From: Dendrophyllia cribrosa
Taxonomy: Eukaryota > Cnidaria > Anthozoa > Scleractinia > Dendrophylliidae
NCBI GenBank assembly: GCA_024195265.1
Contig: JAJLRJ010000010.1
Location: 8,976,503-9,040,502 of the forward strand
DNA: 64,000 nucleotides
Reading direction: 5' to 3'
Positions 12,501-24,500 of the stretch are shown in pieces (positions within the stretch are counted from its first letter, which is position 1; each line of letters opens with the position of its first letter). The translations under genes were made by a program, and so were the position numbers. The notes under the pieces were generated by a model. It made no database searches. It saw only the letters and a program-made list of their open reading frames with translations, and was not told where the DNA came from.

Positions 12501-15500
12501 ATTTCTTGGTGCAGCACGTCCAACTATCTTGACATCCACCCCTATAACCACAAATATTCCTGGTGCCACAGATGAGCAGGTGGAATTAACTTGCATTGTC
12601 AGTGGCAAGCCAACACCAACATTGTCATGGAAACGAGATCTGAAAGGAAATGAACTCAGTTCACAAATAGATCCCAAAGTTACGGGCATCACTTTGCAGG
12701 AAAAGACCATAAAAATGACAGTCATTGTCACTAATGCTGGTAAAGAGAATGGAGATAAGTACTACTGCTTTGCTGTGAATCTTCTTGGAAATGATACACA
12801 GGAGTACATAATACGCGAAAGAGGTAGGTGCTAAACTAGATATAAGAAACCTTATGTTACAATGGTGGAAATGCTGAGAAAAACATAGACTTTCTCAAAG
12901 CATTTTGATTCTCATTTTTACTTCATTTTTTTTTGTGCTCTCCAAGAAAAAATTCCTGAGTTCAGCAACGTACAGAATATTTAATGTCTCCAGTCTCAAA
13001 TTTTCACACTTATAAATTTTGTCTGTGACTTTCATCAGACTATGTTGTCTTGTCTAGCAGGACGTGTGTTTATTTAAAATACTTTCCTTACTTTTTGTTA
13101 TGTAATTGTTTCAAATATCTTGAGTTACTACAAGAAATAAGTACTGTAAAGGGGATAGTTTGTAAAGAAACTGTTGGTGCTGCACCAGTGGGGGGGGGGG
13201 GGGGGGGGGGGGGGGGGGAGTGAAACAGGAAAATGTGGTGTTATCAACTGAGTTGATAAATTAAATTGGCAACTGTTACTTTTGAGATTTAAAAGCTGAT
13301 GTTTTCTCTGTTTGTCAGAGTGAAAAGCTAGAGAAGAAACTAATGACTAGCACTTTAAATGCACGATTAGCGCTTGAAACATCAGTTTGATAAACCACCA
13401 CATTTGCATCTTCTACATGTACAAGAAGTCTTTGTCGCACAGCAAAAAATATTTAATCGGGGGGGGGGGGGGGGGGGGGGGGTTGATTGGTTGCCTTGCA
13501 TGCAGCCACATAAATTAATGCTTGACAATTGTGTTTCACAGGAGCACCAGATCCTCCAGTAGACTTGAAACTGGTTCCATTCCAGGTGCCTGATTCTCAA
13601 ACAGTGAGTGTGAATGTCAGCTGGACACCTGGTTACAGTGGAGGCTTTGATCAAGAGTTCTCAATACATTACCGCAAGAAAGGAAGCGGTGGAGATTTTA
13701 CTGAAGAATCCATTGGTCATCCCGCCAATAACATGCACACTGTTCACCAGTTAAGCCCCAGTGCAGAGTATGAATTTACGATGCAAGCTTCCAATCAACG
13801 AGGCAAAAGTGAAGCTTCAGTTGTGGTCCAAGTCATGACACCGGGTAATTAAAAAAAACATTTTTGAAGTGTGATCACATCATCTCTCTTTTGTTCCTTT
13901 GGCATGGCTGTGGTATTTGTTATTCCTAATATATGTGTTTTTTTTGTTTCTTTTCTTTTTTAGACTCAACAGTCCCACCAGATAGAGGGACAGGTATGTT
14001 TCAAAATTTGGTTGAATCAGTGAGTTTATGGTACTTGTTCAATTGAGAATCAAAACATTAATAATGTATTCAGTTTAATATCGCAAATATCACTTACCCT
14101 AGCAGCTGTCATATTAATAGCGTAAATTTGTAGAGGAACTAACTGTCGAGCACTTGTCTAGTAATAATATGGGTTTATTTCTTTTTTCATGTGTCGGGTC
14201 ATCGCCGTCTGTGATCTAAGACGGCACGTTTACGCCTTGGAAACAATGGCGCCAACCAATCACAAGCTTCAGATCAGCAGTTTCTTCGCTCACGTCGGGA
14301 AACCATTGTTTTAATTGCTTTGGAATAAATTATCTCGCATTGCTCTAAATCGTCTAAATTAGATTTTAAAGCACGCCTCAAGTAAATGCAGTCTCGAGTG
14401 CACCAGGCCAGTCTTACTCATGCAACGCTTCAATGAGCCCATTTAAAGCATATTTCGCGCTCGAGTGCAGCAAGCCATTACGTACGCGACACACCTATAG
14501 AACAGGGTAAAACAAAAACACCGGTTAAGAGTTTGTGTGCCATTAATTTGTAAACTGCTGTCTTTTTTTGAGGCAGCTATATCTCGGGCACTATCAAAAC
14601 CACAACCCAAGAAAGGCAGGTCACGAAATGCATTTGACTAAAAGCCTGTCAGCGTGACCCGTCGCGGTAAGATTTCTCGAAAACTTATCAAACACGAATA
14701 TAAAGCTCTTCGGGGAAAAAACAGATTGTAAATTTTAAAGACAAATGATGGCTTATATTAAGACTCAAAGTGACTCAAACTTATAAAATCAAAGGGCTCC
14801 AAGAGCCATATCGTGAAAACGAGACAACGTAAGGTTAATTCTTGTTGTTCTGAATATTTTGTAATTTAAAACGTTTCAAGCTTTCGATAATCGTTAACCT
14901 TTTAAGGACGACATTTTAGTGGCGAAAAAAAAAACCCGCATTTTTAACCCAATCCTCCTTTTTGGACCAGTTTTCTACCAGTTAGCAAGAAAATGGCTAC
15001 AAATCAGTTTTCCGACAAAAAAGGCTTATTTTCCTGCTTATTGGATGTAATTAAGCTTAATTTTTGTTTTCGGCGCATGCTCATAAGCCAATTTTTTTGT
15101 TTTTGTTTTTGCGAAACTATTTCGATCTTTTTCTCTCGCTTTCTTTCTTTATCGTCTTTCTTTCCATTGGAATTGTGGCTGGCTTACTTTCCAGGAAAAT
15201 GGAAAATTTAATCTGGAATCAGTGGTATGCAAATAGCGAAATTGAAGTGAATTTTTGCCCAAAATGTGAGTAGGGTTTTTGTGTGTAACTCTGTCAGGAT
15301 TGGTCAGATTTTCCAAAATGAAGTATCTGCGGAAAGATCTATCCTTCCTAAATTCGTTGTTAACCATTTGTTTGGTTTAAACCGAATGCCTAGGGTTGAG
15401 AAAGGAATTATCTGCATCGTTCCATATGGAACGAAAAATGACCCTACCCTAAAGTATCTCAGACAACAGAACCTTTCGACAGCTCCAGTTCTCTCAGCCA

Positions 15501-18500
15501 TGCAGGGACTACAGGACAGAATGGACAACCTTCTCTCTCGTACAGACCTTGGGGAAAATGACAAAGCCAAACAGTACCTTGAGCTGCAGAACAGATATCT
15601 GACGTTTAAACATCAATTGAATGCAAGACCTCAACAGTCTGATGAAATGAAAAGAAGTTTTGCAAGTCATCCGGAAGCTAATTTACCCACCATTGTACAA
15701 GAACCCACAGCAGTAACAGCGGTGACAACCTCTACACCCTTAAATCCATTTATCACGACACCCTCTCCAGCGCCCACCATTCAAGAAACTTCCGCAGTAA
15801 CGCCACTACCTTTAAATGCAGCCGTCTTGACCCCTCCCCCCACAGTACAAACACCCTATCCAGCACCGAAGCGCAAACGACCTCGAATCCAATTAGTAAA
15901 TTACTTTGATGTTGGTGATGATAAACCTAAAAGGCGATCGCGGCGTTACAGAAATAGAGCTGAACCTTACAAGCATTCTAAGAATCAAGAGGATTAATTT
16001 CATCCGAAACGATGATTGCAGTGCGGTGAGACACAGAAAACCAAGGGAATCAAAGAGTACTTTGTATAAACCCGATAAAAAAGAATAAATCAACTCTGTG
16101 TGTTCCTTTCCATCTAAGCTTTTAAATTGTCTGTATAATTATGAAATTGTTTGTTATCAATAAATATAGTTTGAATTAAACAAAGTGTGGGCTTACTGTT
16201 TTAGCGCGCGCATGTAATTGGTTGCTTTAAAATCAAGGTGCTAACTTTCCATGCAAATTTATAGTTCAGTGTTTCGCATAATTAAAAGTTTGAACTTTTA
16301 TGCTACCGGTAAAGAAATTAAAACCTAAAGTGGGTGATGGCTGGCAAACTGAAAATCGATATAGAGTCTAGCGATGGAGCGGCAATAAGAACGTTGCGGA
16401 AAATACGAATAAGAAGCGGTTTTTTTTATATTGTGCAATGCTATTGCTTCTAAACTTGAATGTTTCGGAACCCTCTTATTAGTTTTATTCGGTTATAATA
16501 TCCACAGCTTTGATGGTCTAGTGGTTAAGACACTGCGTTGTGGCCGCAGTAACCCAGGTTCGAGTCCTGGTCAAGGCATGTTGTTTTGCTCTATGTCTGT
16601 AAAGGATATCTGTGTCAGTTGTGTTTTCTTTTGAAGTGAGTTGGTATAAAGCGGACAAGTTTGGGCAAACCTATTGTTTCTATTGTTTTGAAAAGGGATT
16701 CCGTTTATTAATATTTATTTATTAAACAGGGGAAGGGAGAATAATAATAGGACAAGTCTGGGCAAGTTCATTCTGCCATGAAATCTTGTCAACTCGGTTT
16801 TTGGAACTGGTTATTCTAAGGTAATGAAATACCACAGCAATAACGATCTTAAATGTAATCCACAGCATTTTATTCACGAGATCAAGACAGTAGGCTATGA
16901 CGTCACCCCTGTTAATTTATTCCACCAAAAGTTAATGAGATTCCACAAAAAAGTGGAAACTAGCATCCCTCCTATACTACTACTAATAATAATAATTATA
17001 AGAATAATATTTAATCAGGGATATTTAATATTTAATCAGAACTCGCCTTAGCGGTTTTCAGTGGGGCGCTGCAAAACACTGAGGAATAAAAAAACGAAGT
17101 TACGTTCCAGTGATTAATCTAGTGAAAATGTGCATATATCTCGTTCAACGCTTTGCGTATTCATGAGGTAACTAGTATAAAATTGTCGAAAGGACGAAAA
17201 GATTAGCGAGCTTTGGTCTGAAAATATTAAAAGTACAATGATAACAAGGTACAGTAGTTGACTATCACTGTATTGGATTGTCGATTATTTTACTGTCTTC
17301 AATCTAATGATGTTTGTTTTGTTCCTTTCATTCATTAGTTAAAGCAACACGAATGTCAGACGATCTTACTGTAATTGTCGTAACATGGACAGTGACAGAT
17401 GAGCAAGTAACAAAGCTGAGTCTTGAGATGCTGGAGGGACGGGAGGGTGGTTGGTCGTCTGTTCTTGGAGCTACTGATATGAGTACATCCACAACTGAGT
17501 TTAAGGTGGAAAATCTTAAGGCTGACAGGAAATACAGGTTTAGAGTGGACATGAGGAGACCAGGCGAGGAAAATCCATCATATGTAGAGAGTAATGTTGG
17601 TAGGTCCGGGTCATTTATAAACTTGTTATTTCTAACTTGTAAGGAATTAATAAATATGTATTTTAATATGCATTTTAATATGCATTATATCATATTCCGA
17701 TTCATGATTCTTTTATATCTATGTTAATTAGCCTTACAGGCCTCATTTTAGAGTATGAATTCTATTATATTTTGCACATGCTATAAACGAGGCCTGTGAG
17801 GCTAATTAAAATGAATACAAAAAATAATATATCGGCCGTCATTTATGAATAAGGTGTATAAGAAAATACTTTAACTCCAAAAGTCCGCCTCCGTCCGTGA
17901 TGGCAATTCTACTGAACAAAGAAACCGGTATGTTAATATCCATACTTTTACGGCGTTTACTAAAACATAACCACAATGTTTTTTTAAGCAACTTTAAAAC
18001 GTAAAATATATAGTAATACCACGCCCACACACAAAGAGTGTGTTGTTAACAAATACGCCTAACCCTACACAGACCAGCTTTTTGTTTTTTGTTTTTGCAA
18101 AGAATCTTTAGGCGATGAAAACGAGGCTTTCCATTAGAGAGAATATGGTATGACGATCAATCACATGAGTTAACGACGTTGTATGACGTTCAAAATCCAT
18201 CATAACTCGGAATATCCACCATCTGACATCCGCCATCTTGGATTTTCATGATACGGGAAAAGCACAAAAAACTGTCAGTAGTAAATGCTAGAAAGTTAAA
18301 TATTGGCATAAAAATTAATATAAATGACATAATTTAAAATTACATTGTAAGTTAAAATTCCTGGGAACATGGTCGACAAAGAAACGTCGCATTTCATAAA
18401 AAACTGTCATATCAAAATATAAGTTAGTTTGCTGTTGCTTTAATAGTTGTTCAACCCGAAAAATGTTTAACCTGGGATTTATAAGTGTATACATTCCATT

Positions 18501-21500
18501 TTTTCCCTTCTTTTTCTGGTAAGGAATGTGAAACGTTTAGGGTTATGTATATAGTATAAATACTATCCAACAATTTAAAAGCGCATGAAAAGAATAACTG
18601 AGAGGTCATTTTTAAGGTGATTTTTCGAATTCTCGACTTCATTTCACTGACGCTGACCACAAACGTATTATTTCCTAATGTTTTCATATCAATAACACAC
18701 AGTATCACCAGGCACCACTGATGTTATGCTAAAGAGCAGCCAAAAAGGTAAGTAGGTCATAAATGTGATGAACGTGCCTCAATTGGCCCTTAGTTTGCCA
18801 TAATATGTAAGCCAGTGGAATTTAATATATCGGCAACAAAGTTGTACATTTATAGTTCAGTCTGAAATGAATTACGTTACATTTATTTCTACGGAATTAA
18901 TGACATCAATTCCTACCTTATGTCAACAGGACTATCTGCTGCAGAGGTGTTTGGAATTATTATAGGCGTTCTTGTGGTGGTTATTATCTCTTTGACTGTT
19001 TATGTCTTCTGGCTTAAAGGTAGATCTAAGCTTTGATTTTTCAAAGACATAGAGAAAGCAAAAATTAATTTGCGTTTTTTATGGAACAATATTATTTTGG
19101 CAATGCAGGAACATAGTCAAAATATCGTACAAACGTGTTTTGATAAACTATAGCGACTATATATAGCACTATGGCCACACTAGTAGCGGACATTACCCCT
19201 AGATCTACCAGAATTAAAAGTGAACCTTGTTAGGCTAATCAGTCTAATCAGCATGGAATAGCTAATACATTGGACTCAGGACCCCGCATGAATAACAAGC
19301 GATGAATGAAAATGTGTTGCAATACTTGAACATAAACTTCTAATGCCAACTTAGCAAGGTACCACTCACTTCATTTTATAACAATGATTTTATAACAATG
19401 ATATTACAACGTACCGTTTTGTTTTTCTCTGGTTATCACTAAATATTTTAAAGATTTGCCAAAATAATTTCCTGTGCTGTGTGATCATCATGACTGTTAC
19501 AGTAAAATTTAATTGAATACAAGGCTAATTGCATTGCTTAGAATGCACCTCGCACAAATTCTGTAAGAGTTTGTTTCTTCGCGCAGAATATGATGAGCTG
19601 ATTCGTTTTCTTTGTTTTCTTCCAACTTTTAGGGCAAAGAAATGATCGGTAAGTTGTCGTGAACTATTGACGCAGTAAATAGCACCAGGTCAATCTAGCG
19701 TCTGCATGGCCTTCTTTTCTCCGTCAGTTTCGAATAATGAGTGACTTATATGAAGCTAATTTGATTGAATTTAATTAGAGTGTCAAGTGTCAACCCTGAG
19801 GACTTCTGTTTTCTATTTAGACAAAATGAAAAGCCAGAGGAGATAAGAGGGTCTCATTTTGTAAGTATGACATCAATTCTCTCCCTTTTTATCTTGAAAG
19901 TGATATGTTTTTCACAATTGTTATGCCAGTTAATGAAGCACATATTCCCATCATCGAACTCGAGCAATTACCATTAACTTCCTATTCAACTATTGGAAAA
20001 TGAATCGTTTACGACTAAGTAGCTATAATTTTAAGCTGACCGTTCGGGATATGGAAATACAGTAATGACACATTTAGAAGACCATCGAGAACTTTAAAAA
20101 AGCGGAACGCGAAGAATCGCCACACAACCGCTAGTTACCTTGTTTGGACTGTTTTAACATTAAATTTCTTTTAATTTGCACGATATTACTTGTTCTTCAA
20201 AGGATAAGAAATATATAATATACTATATACTTACCCTTATCTTTCGCACAGCAGAACGTGGTGGAGATTAATGATGAAAGCAATAATGAAAACGCAAATG
20301 TTCCTGTAGCAAGGGAGTACATGGCATTAAGAGAAGTCACACAGTCCCAAGGAGGATCTGCAGAAACAGAGTCATCGCCTTCTTTAGAGATAAATGATTA
20401 TGCCCCGCTGCACCCAGCCACACGATCCTGGGAACTTCCAAGAGAAAACGTCATCATTGAAAAGGTCATAGGTCAAGGAGCATTTGGACAAGTTGCCCAG
20501 GGAACAACCTCACAACTGCGAGGAAGAGAAGGAATGACCAAAGTGGCCATAAAAATGTTGAAAGGTACTTCCTTCTTTAATGTAAGAGAAAATGCTTGAG
20601 GTTAAAATCGAATTATACAAATATATGGTGGTCGAGATCATAGCTATCGTCCAAGTATTTTGTACAAAATAAAGTCAACTTTTAATAATAAAGATAAGGA
20701 TTTAAAAAGACAATGTTTAATATCTTTCTTATCAAAAGTATGCATTTGTCCAACTTTCAGCTGCCGCTCCCGAGTCTGACAGGAAAGACTTGTTATCAGA
20801 ACTTGAAGTGATGAAGACGCTTAAACCTCATCGTCACGTCATAAAACTACTGGGATGTGTCACTGAATCTGGTAACGAAAACAATTTAAATGATTTTCTG
20901 ACTGTAAAAAAACGTCAATTCTCCTTCCACTAACGGGTCTAATGTTACAATGTTAGCTCAGCGTCCAAACTGGTTTGACTTGCGTCAAGGAGCAAAGCTT
21001 TACATGTATACAGCTATTTCAATTAACGTTGTCGGATGAAAAAGCGAAAAGCCAAGACCGCAAGGTAGTATGGGATTTTTATGAAATGACTTTTTACAGC
21101 TACCCATACTACCTTGCGGTCCTGGCTTTAAGCTTTCATCCGACAACATTAATTGAAATAGCTGTATATTAGGATGTCTTGGCTTCGAATTCTAGCGAGG
21201 TCAAAGCAATTTTTCTTTCCCTCGCTTGGACCCAATTCCTCACCACAACTGACGCTCAGTAAGAATTTTTGGGTATATTATAGCACTTACTACTAGGTAA
21301 ATTCTACTATTGAAACATAATTGCATTGGTTCCATTATCCTGGGTGTTTCTCGGTGTTGCGGAAGCCATTGTTGGTTAGCTTTTGTGTCGTGGTGTGGGT
21401 ATTGTTCAGTGTCATTTGAATCTTTTGTTTTACGTCATTTGGTGATCACACATCCGCAACACCAAGAAACTACCATTATCCTCGAACACTATTGGTGAAC

Positions 21501-24500
21501 CTTCATTATAATAAATAAAGAAAGATGTAAATGTTAAGCTCGGTAATGAAAATGAGAAATATGTAATGTTCATCATGTCACGAGCGTGGGACAAAGAAAA
21601 TTCTGATTCCCCGACGGGAATTGAACCGATGACCTTCCGCACACCGGTCGGATGCTCTAACCATGCCACTGAGTTGAGAGAGTGACTTGCGGGGTAGAGT
21701 CTAAATTCCATAGCTCAGAAGGAGGTCGGACACCTTATTGAGACCTATATAACGGAGTAACTGGTTAGCTTTCAGTTGAGGTTGGGGTTAGCAGTTTAAA
21801 TAGTTAAATTTAGGACTAAGCAACCCGAGAAGCTAGGTGGTACAGTGGTACGGTAGGCTATGCAAGGCTATGTAGGCTTAAGCCTAGCTGAGGTCACAGG
21901 TTCAATCCTGAGTGGGGATTTTAGATTTTCTTTTTTACACTTAAAAAATTATTTAAAAGTGTCCGACCTCCTTCTGAGCTATAGCAGGTAGACTCTACCG
22001 ACTTGCGGCGAGCAAAACCATATACTAGGTTCATCCGAGCATCCGACCGATGTGCGGAAGGTCATAGGTTCAATTCCTGTCGGGGACTCAGATTTTTTTA
22101 TTTTTTCTTTCTCCCACGCTTGTGACATGATGTACATTAAATCTTTCTCATTTTCATTACCGAGCTTAACATGTACCATCTTTTTTTATTTATCATCTCA
22201 CATGATGCTTTCGACATTGCTGAACCTAGCAGTATGCAGGACGCATGTCATACCTAGTATATGGCCTAGTTCGCCACATGTCTCTTGTAGCTCAGAGGTT
22301 AGAGCATCCGACCGGTGTGCGGAAGGTCATAGGGTTCATTCCTGTCGGGGACTCAGACTTTTTCTTTGTTCCACGCTCGTGACATGATGATTTTCATTAT
22401 GATACTTCTCCGCAACAGTCTTTACAATATGCTAGAAGGTGTTCGTTGTAGAGAGTCGGCATTTGGCTTGTGACAACGAACCTAACTTTATTATTCTTTG
22501 TATGATAGATCCGTTACTTGTTATTATTGAATATGTCCCGTATGGTGATCTTCTGGGTTACCTGAGAAAGAGCCGTGGGTTGAATGACACGTACTATAAA
22601 GACCTTGATGTTAAGCCTCAAACCAGTCTGACGTCACAGCAACTGATGAAGTTTTCTTGGCAAATTGCCGATGGAATGACTTATTTGTCTTCAAGGAGTG
22701 TACGTTATTTCATTGCTTGTTTAGTTTTAAAAGCATGCAAAACATATTCATCAAAGACATATTATTGTCCTTGGATTTGTGTGCAAATATGCTAACCAGT
22801 GTACAGCGGTTTTACATTTTGACACGCGTACATCTTCTCAAGTTAAGCTTCAACGACAGAAAAGTATTGTTGACAGGCGTTCTTGCGAATATTAACGCCG
22901 TTAATCAGAAGCAAGGACCAAACAAAAAGACATTAAAAAATACGTTGTCTGTTTTAACGGCCTTTGTGAAAGCTTTAGTTAACCAATTGTTTTAATTTTG
23001 CAATTTGTTTGTTAATTTTGATGAATTTAATTTTTCTATCGTGTCGATAAGACCACGAAATTTAAGATGGCAGAGTCTGGGACTTCATGACGTCATTCGA
23101 CGGTCACTTGACAAGCCGACATTTTGAAATACATGCTCATGTATAGATAAAGATAAAAGGAGTTTTTAACTTGTTAGACTTAAAATAGATCGGGTCAAGA
23201 TGAGGCAAGTAATTTATATGGACTAAGGTGAAACATTATTTTTCTTAGATCATCCATCGAGACCTTGCTGCTCGTAATGTGTTGGTTGGAGAAAACGAAA
23301 CGTGTAAAGTGACAGACTTTGGAATGGCCAGAGATGTGCATCAGGAAAACGTTTACGAAAGAAAGACAAAGGTTCACGATGCTTTTTTCTAAATCATAGC
23401 TTTTAAGCCAGTTTACATATTGGACGTTGTTGTTGCAGCTTCCGCTTTTTAACTCGTGAATACGCGAAACGTTGAAAATTTTACTCGATCCCTCGATCGA
23501 TCGGCTTTTGACATTAAGCCCGCGATATGCAATGGTCACCTGTCTTGCGCATGAGGTCCGTCGGCCTTGGAGGGATGGAAGGGTGGAGAGTAAAACGCAT
23601 GGGGGTGGGGGTCAGTGAAAACAAAAACGTCTCGGAGACGAGGGAGGGGGGAGGGGAGGAGGGGGGGTTCGAACGTTTCGTATTAGCGAGTTACCTCCTA
23701 GGAGCCTTTGATTCTTGTTCATATTATTGGATCATAGGTATTGCCCAAACAATCGATAACGAATTTTCTATACGTTTAGCTGCTGAACTTGACGCGGATG
23801 AAGATAGATTTATTTTATTCTTCTACAGACATCCTAGTTTAAAGGCCCACCTTTACCCAAAAGACGTTGCGGTCGTTTGTTTTTGTTTCTAAATGCTCCA
23901 TTGCTTCATACACGTGATCTGATTGGTTGCACGCATTCAAGCGTGAATTTCGTGTTACACGAAATTCAGCACAGAAAGTGATCACGGCGTGCACAGCATT
24001 TTGGGGGAAGGTGGCTTTTAAATAGGTTACAGTAATTGTATTCTAATTTGTAAGTCTTCTTTCTTTAGTTTTCAATACTGGGTTGCCAAACAAACTTTAA
24101 ATGCTGCCAAAGTCTCATTGAAACGCTATGACGACTATACGTAATACAATCAGGACCAATTTCATCTAAGCGTTTTTACTCACTCTCTCCATTCTGTCGT
24201 TTTATGACATAGGGACGAATTCCAGTAAAATGGACAGCTTACGAAGCACTCATGCATGGACTCTATACAACAAAGAGTGATGTGTGAGTACAAACGAACC
24301 ACTTATAAATTAGCTTTGCCCCAATATTGGTGGACTATAAAATACTTATGTAAAGGACGCATATATACTGCGTTTTCTAAATTTTCAAATGTTGTTTCCT
24401 TATCAACTTGGCCATAGGTAACAAGAAGGGAATAAAGCTGAAATTTTGGGCGAGATTATATGCAAAAGCTAGACAATCTTTCCTTTTATCAACTGGAACA

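Noticed and set aside
15906..16088. Alternative frame overlapping the end of the 243-codon ORF
   Set aside because: A shadow of the larger ORF, starting inside it.
16700..17060. Poly-Ile frame near TAATAATAAT
   Set aside because: AT-rich microsatellite translation only.
21600..22360. tRNA genes at the three GGTTCAATTCC sites
   Set aside because: The anticodon arms do not close into a 5-bp stem with a 7-nt loop and U33 is absent; they share a common tail, so SINEs fit better.
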